A stretch of DNA of 64,000 bases from RPQJ01 sp963732375 (lineage in GTDB: Bacteria > Pseudomonadota > Gammaproteobacteria > Steroidobacterales > Steroidobacteraceae), in assembly GCA_963732375.1 (NCBI GenBank), contig CAVSZE010000001.1, forward strand, positions 248,001-312,000, in the 5' to 3' direction. Made by a program: the position numbers and the translations under genes. The notes under the pieces were generated by a model. That model had not been told where the DNA came from and did no database searches. It saw only the letters and a list, made by a program, of their open reading frames with translations. Positions 29,371 to 37,998 of this stretch are shown here, in pieces; position 1 is the stretch's first letter; the number at the start of each line of letters is the position of its first letter.

Positions 29371-30083
29371 TTCGGTGCTTCCGGTTTCGTTCCCTGCTGT
29401 CCGTCGACAGTCCCGCCGGTCTCGCCGGCTTTTCCGCCCTTGCCTGCCTTGCCGTCCTTTTCGTCCTGGGCCTTCGGATTGATCGTGATTCGCACGCCGC
29501 CCGGTACGGTTCCCCCGGGGTTGGCCATGACGCGCTGCTGGCCTACGTCGTAGATCAGCGTATCGCCCTGTATCACGTTGTCGCCGTCAGTGAGCCAGGC
29601 AGCACCGGTGAGGCGCGCGGTGCCCCGCTTGAAATCGTAGTCGATCGTGTCGCTGTGGCCCCTGGCAACCTGCTTGGTGTCCTTGAGCTTCTGCTCGAAC
29701 TCCGCCGGCGATCCGCGGATCACCGCGCTCGCAATCTCCTTGTCGCGGAACGTCACCACGGCGCTCGATGCCGTGAGCTTGCCGTCGGGCACGGTGACAC
29801 GCACGTCGCCGGCGAACGTCCACTCCGAGTTCTCGAAGTTGAGCCCCGTGGCGCTTGCCTCGCCGGCCTCGATCTGCATCGGGCCCTGCGTGATGCGCAC
29901 CTGCTGGAAATGCAGCTTGTTCTGCTTGTAGTCGAAGTCCGAGGATGCCGCGACCAGGTCGATTGGTTCCTTCGTCGGGCGCGGCAGTGTCGGGGTTGCC
30001 GCTGCCGCCACGCCCGCGGCGAGGCAGCACAGTATCGCCACCGCGGCACGGTGGTACGAGTGATCAGGGGGTGAAGCGGCCAT
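29367..30083 (-). CDS. lptA: Periplasmic LPS transport protein LptA
   Basis: Bridge protein of the Lpt machine. The 238 residues start with a signal peptide (VAILCCLAAGVAAAAT) and then the OstA/LptA beta-jellyroll region (PIDLVAASSDFDYKQNKLHFQ, then NVIQGDTLIYDVGQQRVMANP). After about residue 205 it has a lysine/glycine-rich low-complexity tail that lies outside the jellyroll and looks disordered. It overlaps lptC by 20 bases and lptB by 4. Confidence 0.95.
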   Translation of the reverse strand: MAASPPDHSYHRAAVAILCCLAAGVAAAATPTLPRPTKEPIDLVAASSDFDYKQNKLHFQQVRITQGPMQIEAGEASATGLNFENSEWTFAGDVRVTVPDGKLTASSAVVTFRDKEIASAVIRGSPAEFEQKLKDTKQVARGHSDTIDYDFKRGTARLTGAAWLTDGDNVIQGDTLIYDVGQQRVMANPGGTVPGGVRITINPKAQDEKDGKAGKGGKAGETGGTVDGQQGTKPEAPK

Positions 30084-30642
30084 TGACGTTTGATTCTAGC
30101 CTGAGGGTTCCTGCATTCAACATCGCCCGCAGCCCCCGGGCGTTCAGGTCGTGGGCGCCAACTCGAATTGAGACCGGTTCCGCGGTCTGCACGACGCCGT
30201 CGTCGATGTCGTAGTTGACCTTGTCCGTGCGGATCACGGCACCGCCGCGGTCCGCGGCCCCGGTGATCGTGACGTCGCCAGCGAGGAACAGGCTCTTGCG
30301 ATCCTCCGGCATGCTGGCATTCAGTGCCGTCAGGTGCCAGTTCCCGAGGTCCTTGGCCAGATAGTCGAGCGTGACGTCCTTGAACTGCACGCTCTGGTCT
30401 CCCAGGTTCTGCTCGATTTCGCGCGCGTGCACGACGAGCCGCGGCCGCCCGTCTGCGCCCATTTCGGTCATCGTGGCGTCAGTTGCGAAATAACCCCGAG
30501 GCGCGGCAGCCGGGCCGCGTTCCACGTCCGAATCGTCCCAGTCACCGACCAGGCCGTACAGCATCGCAAGCGCCGCTGCTACGGCCGCCAGCGCGACGAC
30601 ACGATCGGTCAGGAAGCGCGCGCGCTGATGAGGAGGTCGCAT
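30064..30642 (-). CDS. lptC: LPS transport protein LptC
   Basis: Bitopic inner-membrane protein that receives LPS from LptBFG and passes it to LptA. From the ATG at 30642 it has 192 residues, one membrane helix (VVALAAVAAALAMLYGL) and a periplasmic LptC domain with YFATDATMTEMGADGRPRLVVHA and the C-terminal DLNARGLRAMLNAGTLRLESNV. The start lies within the end of kdsC, a 34-base overlap; a longer frame to 30687 is possible but not needed. Confidence 0.93.
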   Translation of the reverse strand: MRPPHQRARFLTDRVVALAAVAAALAMLYGLVGDWDDSDVERGPAAAPRGYFATDATMTEMGADGRPRLVVHAREIEQNLGDQSVQFKDVTLDYLAKDLGNWHLTALNASMPEDRKSLFLAGDVTITGAADRGGAVIRTDKVNYDIDDGVVQTAEPVSIRVGAHDLNARGLRAMLNAGTLRLESNVNGRFTP

Positions 30643-31103
30643 ACTTCCCGTACCGCGCCACGACCGCCAGCGGCGGAGGTGACCCAATGAACCACGGGTC
30701 CGAGCGCGCCGTGTGCGTCCGCCACGGCTATCGCCAGGCCCGCATTTTCCAGCATCGGCAGGTCGGGCGTGTCGTCGCCGACACAGGCGGTTTCCGCCGG
30801 GGTTACGCCGAGCGTGGCCATCAACGTGGAGAGAACGGCCGCCTTGTCGCCCACGCCCTGGTGGACGTGAGCGATGCCGAGCTCGGCAGCGCGGCGCGTC
30901 ACGGCGGCCGAGTCGCGCCCGGAAATGATGGCGACGTTCACTCCCGCGCGCTGCAGCGCCACGAGCCCCGAACCGTCGCGCACGTGGAAGACCTTGAGGT
31001 CCTCGCCGCCGGCCGACATGTAGATCCTGCCGTCGGTGAGCACGCCGTCCACGTCCAGCACCAGCAGCCGGATTCGTCGAGCCCGTTCGCGCAGTTCGTC
31101 CAC
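30609..31103 (-). CDS. kdsC: KDO 8-phosphate phosphatase
   Basis: HAD-family phosphatase that makes free Kdo for the LPS inner core. Length 164. The HAD nucleophile motif is DVDGVLTDG (17-25), motif II is ISGRDS, motif III GDKAAVL and motif IV CVGDDTPDLPM, the capless tetrameric KdsC type. The start codon is GTG. It follows kdsD by 2 bases, so the two Kdo steps are coupled, and overlaps lptC. Confidence 0.96.
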   Translation of the reverse strand: MDELRERARRIRLLVLDVDGVLTDGRIYMSAGGEDLKVFHVRDGSGLVALQRAGVNVAIISGRDSAAVTRRAAELGIAHVHQGVGDKAAVLSTLMATLGVTPAETACVGDDTPDLPMLENAGLAIAVADAHGALGPVVHWVTSAAGGRGAVREVCDLLISARAS

Positions 31104-31105
31104 GG

Positions 31106-32080
31106 CTACATCACCCCTGCGCGCAGCAGGTCGTGGACGTTCAGCGCACCGACCAGCCTGCCTGCGTCGTCGACGACCGGCAGCGCGGTAATGCGGTGCT
31201 CCTCCATCAATCGCACGGCCTCCGCTGCGAGCATCCGCGGCTTCGCGACCTTGCCGCCTGCCGTCATCACCTCACGCATCGTGGTCGAGTGAATGTCCAC
31301 CTGGCGGTCCAGCGTGCGGCGCAGGTCGCCGTCCGTGAAGATGCCGAGCACGCGGCGGTCGTCATCGACGACGGTGGTCATGCCGAGGCCTTTGCGGCTC
31401 ATCTCCAGCAGGCCGGCGCTGAGCAGCGTCCCGGGGCCGACCGCGGGCAGCTCTGCTCCGCTGCGCATCACTTCGTCGACGTGCATCAGCAGGCGCCGGC
31501 CGAGGTTGCCGGCGGGGTGCGAGCGTGCGAAATCCTGTTCTGTGAATCCACGTGCCTCGAGGACCGCCACCGCAAGCGCGTCGCCCATTGCAAGCGCCGC
31601 AGTGGTGCTGGCGGTCGGGGCGAGATTCATTGGGCAGGCTTCGGCCGCGACACTTACGTCGAGCGTGACGGTCGCGTAGCGCGACAGCGTCGAAGCACGG
31701 TTGCCGGTGAGCGCGACCAGTGGCACGCCGAGGCGCTTGATCAGCGGCAGGATCGTGATCAGTTCGGCGGTCTCGCCGGAATTCGACAGCGCGATCACCA
31801 CGTCGCCGCCAGTGATCATGCCGATGTCGCCGTGGCTGGCCTCGGCCGGGTGCAGGAAGAACGAAGGACTCCCTGTGCTTGCCAGCGTCGCGGCGATCTT
31901 TCGCCCGACGTGCCCGGACTTGCCCATGCCCGTGACCACGGTCCGGCCCGCGCAGCCGAGCACCAGGCGGCAGGCCGTCCCGAATTCCTCGCCGAGCCGC
32001 TCGGCGAGCGCCGCAACGGCCTCGGCCTCGGTCGCGAGTACGCGGCGTCCGCGGGCAATGGAAGGATCGGAAGGCTCCAT
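31106..32080 (-). CDS. kdsD: Arabinose 5-phosphate isomerase
   Basis: Converts ribulose 5-phosphate to arabinose 5-phosphate, the first Kdo step. The 324-residue protein has an N-terminal SIS sugar-isomerase domain (VVTGMGKSGHVGRKIAATLASTG, FFLHPAEASHGD, ALSNSGETAEL) and two C-terminal CBS domains. Start is the ATG at 32080. First gene of the kdsD-kdsC-lptC-lptA-lptB-rpoN-rapZ run and divergent from ibaG. Confidence 0.96.
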   Translation of the reverse strand: MEPSDPSIARGRRVLATEAEAVAALAERLGEEFGTACRLVLGCAGRTVVTGMGKSGHVGRKIAATLASTGSPSFFLHPAEASHGDIGMITGGDVVIALSNSGETAELITILPLIKRLGVPLVALTGNRASTLSRYATVTLDVSVAAEACPMNLAPTASTTAALAMGDALAVAVLEARGFTEQDFARSHPAGNLGRRLLMHVDEVMRSGAELPAVGPGTLLSAGLLEMSRKGLGMTTVVDDDRRVLGIFTDGDLRRTLDRQVDIHSTTMREVMTAGGKVAKPRMLAAEAVRLMEEHRITALPVVDDAGRLVGALNVHDLLRAGVM

Positions 32081-32203
32081 GGGGCGGAGTGTACTATCCC
32101 CGGCCGCCGGATCCGCGACCTCAGCCGGCACTGCCGCTCGTTTCCTGCGGTCCGCGCGCCGGGCGGGTTAAACTGCCGTTTTCCCCAGCGAGCCCTAAAT
32201 CCC

Positions 32204-32461
32204 ATGACTGCAGACGAGGTGACCCGGTTGATCGAGGCGGGGCTTCCCGCGGCGCGGATCCAGGTCCTGACGGACGACGACACGCACTTCGAGGCCGTGG
32301 TGATTGCGCCGCAGTTCGAGGGAAAGCGTTCGCTGCAGCGGCACCAGCTGGTGTACGCAGGACTCGGGGCCCTGATGGGCCGGGAAATCCACGCGCTGTC
32401 GATCCAGGCCTACACGCCCGAGGAGTGGCGGGCTGCGGGCGGCGGGGAAGGCCTGGCCTGA
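32204..32461 (+). CDS. ibaG: BolA-family protein IbaG
   Basis: An 85-residue BolA-like protein with the class II KH-like fold: LIEAGLPAARIQVLTDDDTHFEAVV, then LQRHQLVYAGLGALMGREIHALSIQAYTPEEW. The conserved C-terminal histidine and the HxxxY segment fit the family that partners with monothiol glutaredoxins in iron-sulfur handling. Placement directly before murA matches IbaG (YrbA) of other gammaproteobacteria. Confidence 0.93.
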   Translation: MTADEVTRLIEAGLPAARIQVLTDDDTHFEAVVIAPQFEGKRSLQRHQLVYAGLGALMGREIHALSIQAYTPEEWRAAGGGEGLA

Positions 32462-32473
32462 CGGGAGCAACCC

Positions 32474-33742
32474 TTGGACAAACTCCAGATCCGGGGCGGC
32501 GTGCCCCTTGATGGCGAAGTGCGCATTTCCGGCGCAAAGAACGCCACGCTGCCGATTCTCGCCGGTGCGCTGCTGGCCGACGGCCCGGTGACCATCGGCA
32601 ACGTGCCGCACCTGCAGGACGTCACCACGATGATCGAACTGCTCGGCCGCATGGGTGCGAGCGTCACCGTGGACGAGCGCATGCGCATCGAGGTCGACCC
32701 GCGCACCGTGCGCGAGACCTTCGCGCCCTACGACCTGGTGAAGACAATGCGCGCCGCGATCCTGGTGCTGGGTCCGCTGGTGGCGCGGCATGGCTCGGCA
32801 GACGTGTCGCTGCCCGGTGGATGCGCGATCGGAGCGAGGCCGGTCAATATCCACGTGGCCGGGCTGCAGGCCATGGGCGCCGAGGTCCACATCGAGAACG
32901 GCTACATCAAGGCTCGCGCCGGACGACTGAAGGGCGCCCGCATCGTGCTCGAGACCGTGACTGTCACGGGCACGGAAAACCTGATGATGGCAGCCTGCCT
33001 GGCCGAGGGCCGCACGATCCTCGAGAACGCGGCGCGTGAACCGGAAATCGTGGACCTCGCGCAGTTCTTGAATGCGATGGGCGCGAAGGTGTCCGGGCAC
33101 GGCACCGACACCATCTACATCGACGGCGTGGAGTCGCTGCACGGCTGCAGCTACGACGTGCTGCCGGACCGGATCGAGGCCGGCACCTACCTGGTGGCCG
33201 GCGCGATCACCGGCGGTCGTGTCCGCGCGCGTGGAGCGCGGGCGGAGCACCTCGACGCGGTGCTGGCGAAGCTCGAAGAGGCGGGCGCGGACGTGGTCCG
33301 CGGCGACAACTTCGTCGAGGTGGACATGAAGGGGCGGCGGCCCCGCTCCGTGGACATCCGCACGGCGCCGCACCCGGGATTCCCGACCGACATGCAGGCG
33401 CAGTTCGCAGCGCTGAACACCGTGGCCGACGGCGTCGGGACCATCGTCGAGACGATCTTCGAGAACCGCTTCATGCACATGCTGGAGATGCGTCGCATGG
33501 GCGCCGAGATCCGGCTCGAGGGCAATACGGCCATCATCCGCGGCGTCCCGAAGCTCACGGCCGCGCCGGTCATGGCCACCGACCTCCGGGCATCCGCCAG
33601 CCTGGTCCTGGCCGGGCTGGTCGCCGAGGGCACGACCGACGTCGAGCGCATCTACCACATCGACCGCGGCTATGAGTGCATCGAGGAGAAGCTGCAGGGG
33701 CTCGGGGCGCAGATCCGGCGGCTGGGCCGGATCCGGAAATAG
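32474..33742 (+). CDS. murA: UDP-N-acetylglucosamine 1-carboxyvinyltransferase
   Basis: First committed enzyme of peptidoglycan synthesis; it adds the enolpyruvyl group of PEP to UDP-GlcNAc. It is 422 residues with the N-terminal ISGAKNATLPIL motif carrying the catalytic lysine/asparagine, and PGGCAIGARPVNIH with Cys117, the residue fosfomycin alkylates. The start is TTG at 32474 with CGGGAG upstream, 12 bases after ibaG. Confidence 0.97.
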   Translation: MDKLQIRGGVPLDGEVRISGAKNATLPILAGALLADGPVTIGNVPHLQDVTTMIELLGRMGASVTVDERMRIEVDPRTVRETFAPYDLVKTMRAAILVLGPLVARHGSADVSLPGGCAIGARPVNIHVAGLQAMGAEVHIENGYIKARAGRLKGARIVLETVTVTGTENLMMAACLAEGRTILENAAREPEIVDLAQFLNAMGAKVSGHGTDTIYIDGVESLHGCSYDVLPDRIEAGTYLVAGAITGGRVRARGARAEHLDAVLAKLEEAGADVVRGDNFVEVDMKGRRPRSVDIRTAPHPGFPTDMQAQFAALNTVADGVGTIVETIFENRFMHMLEMRRMGAEIRLEGNTAIIRGVPKLTAAPVMATDLRASASLVLAGLVAEGTTDVERIYHIDRGYECIEEKLQGLGAQIRRLGRIRK

Positions 33743-33771
33743 GGAGCCGCTACCGGCGCTGCGCGATCCGC

Positions 33772-33777
33772 TATAAT
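33772..33777 (+). promoter_or_regulatory. Candidate -10 element for petABC
   Basis: A perfect TATAAT lies 29 bases after the murA stop and 72 bases before the petA start. No good -35 hexamer is seen at 17 or 18 bases, so only the -10 is annotated. Confidence 0.5.
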
Positions 33778-33849
33778 TCCCCGCTGCCCGCGGTGGTCTC
33801 ACTCAGTCCGCCCCCGGCAAGCGACCGTATCTGCCGAGGAGAGTGCTGG

Positions 33850-34440
33850 ATGACCGAAGAAGTCGATGCGGGCAGGCGTCATTTCCTGACCGTAGCCACC
33901 GTCGCGACCGGGGCCGTTGGCGCCGCGTTCGTTGCCGTACCGTTCCTAGCCTCCTGGAAGCCCAGTGCCCGCGCCAAGGCGATGGGTGCGCCGGTCGAGG
34001 TGGACATCGGCAAGCTCGAGCCGGGCGCGATGCTCAAGGTCGAGTGGCGCGGCAAGGCGATCTATGTCGTCAACCGGACGCCCAAGATGCTCGGCGAGAT
34101 CGATGGGCACAACGAGCGGCTCCGCGACCCGGATTCGAACGAGTCACAGCAACCGGCATTCGCGAAGAACGCCGCCCGAGCGCTCAAGCCTGAGTTCCTG
34201 GTGCTGGTGGGAGTGTGCACGCACCTCGGTTGCGCGCCGCTCGACAAGTTCACGCCGGGTGACCCGACGGTTTCCGCCGACTGGCCGGGCGGCTTCTTCT
34301 GCCCCTGCCACGGCTCGAAGTTCGACCTGTCGGGCCGCGTCTTCAAGGACGTTCCGGCGCCGACCAACCTGACGGTGCCGCCGTACCACTTTGTGAGCGA
34401 CACGCGGATCCTCATCGGTGCTGAAGCGGGGAACGGATGA
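33850..34440 (+). CDS. petA: Ubiquinol-cytochrome c reductase, Rieske iron-sulfur subunit
   Basis: Complex III subunit that takes the first electron from ubiquinol. It is 196 residues with an N-terminal twin-arginine (RR at 9-10) before a transmembrane anchor (FLTVATVATGAVGAAFVAVPFLA), consistent with Tat export. The [2Fe-2S] ligands are in CTHLGC and CPCHGS. The stop overlaps the petB start (ATGA). Confidence 0.97.
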   Translation: MTEEVDAGRRHFLTVATVATGAVGAAFVAVPFLASWKPSARAKAMGAPVEVDIGKLEPGAMLKVEWRGKAIYVVNRTPKMLGEIDGHNERLRDPDSNESQQPAFAKNAARALKPEFLVLVGVCTHLGCAPLDKFTPGDPTVSADWPGGFFCPCHGSKFDLSGRVFKDVPAPTNLTVPPYHFVSDTRILIGAEAGNG

Positions 34441-35702
34441 TGGGCAGCAACAACCAGACCGTCCGCACGGACAGCGGCCGCCTCGCGGCGCTGGTCAACT
34501 GGATCGACGACCGGTTTCCAATGACCGCGCTCTGGAAGTCGCAGGTCTCCGAGTACTACGCGCCGAAGAACATGAATTTCTGGTACTACTTCGGCTCGCT
34601 CGCGATGCTGGTGCTGGTGATCCAGATTCTGACCGGCATCTTCCTGACGATGAACTACAAGCCCTCCGCGGCCGAGGCCTTCGGTTCCGTCGAGTACATC
34701 ATGCGCGACGTCGAGTGGGGCTGGCTCATCCGGTACATGCATTCGACCGGCGCCTCGTTCTTCTTCATCGTCGTCTACCTGCACATGTTCCGGGCGCTGC
34801 TGTACGGGTCGTACCAGAAGCCGCGCGAACTGCTGTGGATCTTCGGCATGGTGATTTACTTCGCGCTGATGGGCGAGGCGTTCTTCGGTTACCTGCTGCC
34901 CTGGGGCAACATGTCCTACTGGGGCGCACAGGTGATCGTGAGCCTGTTCGGCGCCATTCCCGTCGTCGGCGATTCGCTCATGGAGTGGATCCGCGGCGAC
35001 TTCTTCATCTCCGACGTCACGCTGAACCGCTTCTTCGCGCTGCACGTCGCCGCGCTCCCGCTGTTGCTGGTGTTCCTGGTGATCGCGCACCTGATGGCGC
35101 TCCACGAGGTCGGCTCGAACAATCCCGACGGCGTCGAGATCAAGAAGGTCAAGGGACCGGACGGCATTCCGCTCGACGGCATCGCGTTCCACCCGTACTA
35201 CACGGTGAAGGACCTGGTCGGCGTCGGCGTGTTCCTGATCCTGTTCTCCATGGTCATCTTCTTCGCGCCGACGATGGGCGGCTACTTCCTCGAGCACGCC
35301 AACTTCGAGCCGGCCAACGCGCTGCAGACGCCGCCGCACATCGCCCCGGTGTGGTACTTCACGCCGTTCTACGCGATCCTGCGCTCGGTGCCGAACAAGC
35401 CGCTCGGCGCCGCACTGATGGGCGTCGCGGTGCTGTTGTTCGTGTTCCTGCCATGGCTCGACCGCAGCAAGGTGAAGTCGATCCGCTACCGCGGGCCGAT
35501 CTTCAAGTTCTTCATAATCGCCTTCGCGATCAGCTTCCTGGCGCTCGGCTACCTCGGCATGCAGCCGGCGACCCCGACCTACACGATGGCGGCGCGGGTC
35601 TTCGCGGTGGTGTATTTCTCCTTCTTCCTGCTGATGCCGTGGTACACGAGCATCGACAAGACCAAGCCCGTGCCCACGAGGGTCACCTACCATGCGCACT
35701 AA
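34437..35702 (+). CDS. petB: Cytochrome b of the bc1 complex
   Basis: Integral membrane subunit holding two b hemes and both quinone sites. The 421 residues have about eight or nine hydrophobic helices. Haem-ligand helices show YMHSTGASFFFIVVYLHMFRALLYGS and RFFALHVAALPLLLVFLVIAHLMALH, and the Qo-site motif appears as PPHIAPVWYF. It is one polypeptide of mitochondrial/proteobacterial length, not split as in b6f. It overlaps petC by 11 bases. Confidence 0.98.
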   Translation: MMGSNNQTVRTDSGRLAALVNWIDDRFPMTALWKSQVSEYYAPKNMNFWYYFGSLAMLVLVIQILTGIFLTMNYKPSAAEAFGSVEYIMRDVEWGWLIRYMHSTGASFFFIVVYLHMFRALLYGSYQKPRELLWIFGMVIYFALMGEAFFGYLLPWGNMSYWGAQVIVSLFGAIPVVGDSLMEWIRGDFFISDVTLNRFFALHVAALPLLLVFLVIAHLMALHEVGSNNPDGVEIKKVKGPDGIPLDGIAFHPYYTVKDLVGVGVFLILFSMVIFFAPTMGGYFLEHANFEPANALQTPPHIAPVWYFTPFYAILRSVPNKPLGAALMGVAVLLFVFLPWLDRSKVKSIRYRGPIFKFFIIAFAISFLALGYLGMQPATPTYTMAARVFAVVYFSFFLLMPWYTSIDKTKPVPTRVTYHAH

Positions 35703-36432
35703 GCTTCTAGTCCTCCTCGCCGCGCTGGTGCCGGCCGCCGCGTTTTCGGCGGGTGGCGAGGTAGTGCTCGATCGCGTCAGCGTGGATGCGTCGAACAAGC
35801 CCGCGCTGCAGCGCGGCGCGCGCAACTTCGTCAACTACTGTCTCGGCTGCCACTCCGCCAAGTACGTGCGCTACAACCGCATGGCCGCGGACATCGGCAT
35901 TTCCGAGCAGCAGCTGATCGACAACCTGATGTTCACCGGCGAGCGGCCGCACGACACGATGCGCATCGGCATCGATCCGGAGCAGGCCAGGCGCTGGTTC
36001 GGGGTCGTGCCGCCAGACCTCTCGCTGATCGCGAGAGCGCGCGGAACCGACTACCTCTACACGTTCCTGCGCGCGTTCTATGCCGACCCGTCCAGGCCGA
36101 CCGGCGTGAACAACATCGTGCTGCCCGGCACCGCGATGCCGCACGTGCTGTGGGGCCTGCAAGGCGTGCAGCAGGCGGTGTGGGAAGGCCACCCGGACGC
36201 GCAGGGCAACGTGCAGAAGCAGTTCAAGCAGTTCGAGCTCGCGACGCCCGGCACCATGACTCCGGCGGAGTTCGACGCATTCGTGCGCGACACGGTCACG
36301 TTCCTCGAGTACATCGGCGAGCCGGCTCGCCTGCAGCGGCAGTCGCTGGGTTTCCCGGTGCTCGCATTCCTTGCCTTCTTCACGCTGCTCGCCTGGGCGC
36401 TGAAGAAGGAATACTGGAAGGACGTCAAGTAA
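35692..36432 (+). CDS. petC: Cytochrome c1
   Basis: Membrane-anchored c-type cytochrome of complex III. A signal peptide (LLVLLAALVPAAAFSAG) is followed by one haem site CLGCH (50-54) and, near residue 160, a PGTAMPHVLW segment giving the methionine ligand. A single C-terminal membrane helix (VLAFLAFFTLLAWALKKEYWKDVK) anchors it. Length 246. Last gene of petABC. Confidence 0.97.
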   Translation: MRTKLLVLLAALVPAAAFSAGGEVVLDRVSVDASNKPALQRGARNFVNYCLGCHSAKYVRYNRMAADIGISEQQLIDNLMFTGERPHDTMRIGIDPEQARRWFGVVPPDLSLIARARGTDYLYTFLRAFYADPSRPTGVNNIVLPGTAMPHVLWGLQGVQQAVWEGHPDAQGNVQKQFKQFELATPGTMTPAEFDAFVRDTVTFLEYIGEPARLQRQSLGFPVLAFLAFFTLLAWALKKEYWKDVK

Positions 36433-36448
36433 GGGTCCGGGGACAGGA

Positions 36449-36523
36449 GGGGACATTCTCCTTTTTTCGTTTCTGATGCCTTTCCATATCCGACGGCACG
36501 CCGGGGAAAAGGAGAATGTCCCC
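36449..36523. repeat. Palindromic repeat copy 5, petC-sspA gap
   Basis: Arms at 36449-36468 and 36506-36523 form a single hairpin. It starts 16 bases after the petC stop and ends 17 bases before the sspA ATG, taking the place where an sspA ribosome site or promoter would be expected. Left flank is GAGG rather than TAGG. Confidence 0.92.
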
Positions 36524-36540
36524 CTTGTGACTGACGCGCC

Positions 36541-37140
36541 ATGATGACGCTGTTCTCCCGTAGGGACGATCCGCGCAGCCACCGCGTCCGGATCGTCACG
36601 GCGGCCAAGAGCCTCGAGATCCTGATCGTCGAGGTCGATCCGTCCCGGCCGCCCGAGGACCTGATCGACCTGAACCCGTACCAGTCCGTGCCGACGCTGG
36701 TGGACCGCGAACTGGTGGTCTACGAGGCCGGCATCATCTGCGAGTACCTGGACGAGCGCTTTCCTGCGCCGGCCCTGTCGCCGGGCGATCCGGCGGGGCG
36801 CGCGCAGGCGCGCGTCGCACTGCACAGGATCGAACTCGACTGGTACGCGCTGGTCCCCGAACTCGAGTCGGCCGAGCGCCGCGACCAGCAACGGGCCAGG
36901 CGGCTGCTGCTGGAGAGCATCGTTGCGGCCGAACCTCTGTTCCGCATCAAGTCATGGTTCCTGTCAGAACACTTCTCGCAACTCGACGCGGCGATCGCGC
37001 CGATGCTCTGGCGCCTGCCGCGCTGGGGCGTGGAACTACCGCCTGCCGCGCAGTCGGTCGAGCGCTACGCGAGGCGCGTCTTTTCCCATTCTGCATTCGG
37101 TGCGAGCCTGAGCGAGGCCGAGCGGGAGATGCGGATTTGA
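36541..37140 (+). CDS. sspA: Stringent starvation protein A
   Basis: GST-fold RNA polymerase-associated regulator for stationary-phase and acid response. The 199 residues have a thioredoxin-like N-terminal half with LNPYQSVPTLVDRELVVYEAGIICEYLDERFP and a helical C-terminal half. It lacks GST catalytic residues, as usual for SspA. Placement after petABC and overlap with sspB is the standard gammaproteobacterial context. No ribosome site is apparent. Confidence 0.94.
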   Translation: MMTLFSRRDDPRSHRVRIVTAAKSLEILIVEVDPSRPPEDLIDLNPYQSVPTLVDRELVVYEAGIICEYLDERFPAPALSPGDPAGRAQARVALHRIELDWYALVPELESAERRDQQRARRLLLESIVAAEPLFRIKSWFLSEHFSQLDAAIAPMLWRLPRWGVELPPAAQSVERYARRVFSHSAFGASLSEAEREMRI

Positions 37141-37571
37141 AATCGCGCCGGCCCTACCTGCTGCGTGCCATCCACGAGTGGATCTGCGACAGCGACTGCA
37201 CGCCGCACATCGTCGTCGATGCCGGCATGTCGGGCGTAGAGGTGCCGCGGCAGTACGTTCGCGACGGCAAGATCGTGCTGAACGTCAGCTGGAACGCGAC
37301 CGCGCAGCTGGTGATCGGCAACGACGAGCTCAGCTTCAGCGGCCGCTTCGGCGGCTCGAGCATGATGGTCCGGGTCCCGGTCGGGGCGGTGCTCGCGATC
37401 TATGCGCGGGAAACCGGCCAGGGAATGATTTTCGCGGATGAAGAAGGCGGACCCGGACCTTCGCCTCCCGGTAGTACGCAGCCGCCCGCCGGAGGGCCGC
37501 CTGAAGGCGCTCCGACCGAGCCGCCGCCGAAGCCGGCCGGTCCCCGCCCGAAGCTGAAGGTGGTCAAGTAG
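37137..37571 (+). CDS. sspB: ClpXP specificity factor SspB
   Basis: Adaptor that brings ssrA-tagged proteins to ClpXP. The 144-residue protein has a folded N-terminal domain (RPYLLRAIHEWICDSDCTPHIVVDA, VLNVSWNAT, SFSGRFGG), a proline-rich flexible linker, and the C-terminal ClpX-binding tail RPKLKVVK. It starts at a TTG overlapping the sspA stop. Confidence 0.95.
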   Translation: MKSRRPYLLRAIHEWICDSDCTPHIVVDAGMSGVEVPRQYVRDGKIVLNVSWNATAQLVIGNDELSFSGRFGGSSMMVRVPVGAVLAIYARETGQGMIFADEEGGPGPSPPGSTQPPAGGPPEGAPTEPPPKPAGPRPKLKVVK

Positions 37572-37626
37572 GCAGTTCGAGCCGCGGGCGGTAATCGCAT
37601 GCCGCGAGCCTGCTTCCCGACGGGCA

Positions 37627-37998
37627 TCAGAGCCTGAACGCGTCGCGTATCCAGTGAATCTCCCCGTGCCCCGGCGCGTCGCCGTCGATCGCAACGACGT
37701 CGAAGCGTGCCGGCATGCCGCGATACTCTCGGCGCGTGAGCAGCAGGTGCCTTGCCGCGAGCGCGAATCGGCGCTGCTTGCGGGGTCCGACGCTTGCTGC
37801 GGCGCCGCCGAAACGGGCCGAGCTGCGCAGCCGCACTTCCACCAGCACCAGCGTCGCACCCTCCTGCATGACGAGATCGATTTCACCGCCGCGGCATCGG
37901 TAGTTGCGCGCGAGCAGCCTCAGTCCCGCGGACTCGAGATGCGCCAGCGCGGCGTCCTCACCGCGGCGGCCGACACTGGTGGTCGTCTCAGGGCGCAC
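37627..37998 (-). CDS. yraN: YraN family endonuclease-like protein
   Basis: UPF0102/YraN protein with a restriction-endonuclease-like fold. From the GTG at 37998 it has 123 residues, and shows GRRGEDAALAHLESAGLRLL, RNYRCRGGEIDLV and LVLVEVRLRSS, the G-E-x-D...V-E-V-(K/R) core. The GTG lies inside the end of lpoA (11-base overlap), so the two are coupled. The biological role of YraN is not established. Confidence 0.9.
   Translation of the reverse strand: MRPETTTSVGRRGEDAALAHLESAGLRLLARNYRCRGGEIDLVMQEGATLVLVEVRLRSSARFGGAAASVGPRKQRRFALAARHLLLTRREYRGMPARFDVVAIDGDAPGHGEIHWIRDAFRL

Noticed and set aside
34062..35834. Long open frame antisense to petB (590 codons)
   Set aside because: Composition is His/Arg/Glu-rich without domains, typical of GC-rich shadow frames opposite a real gene.
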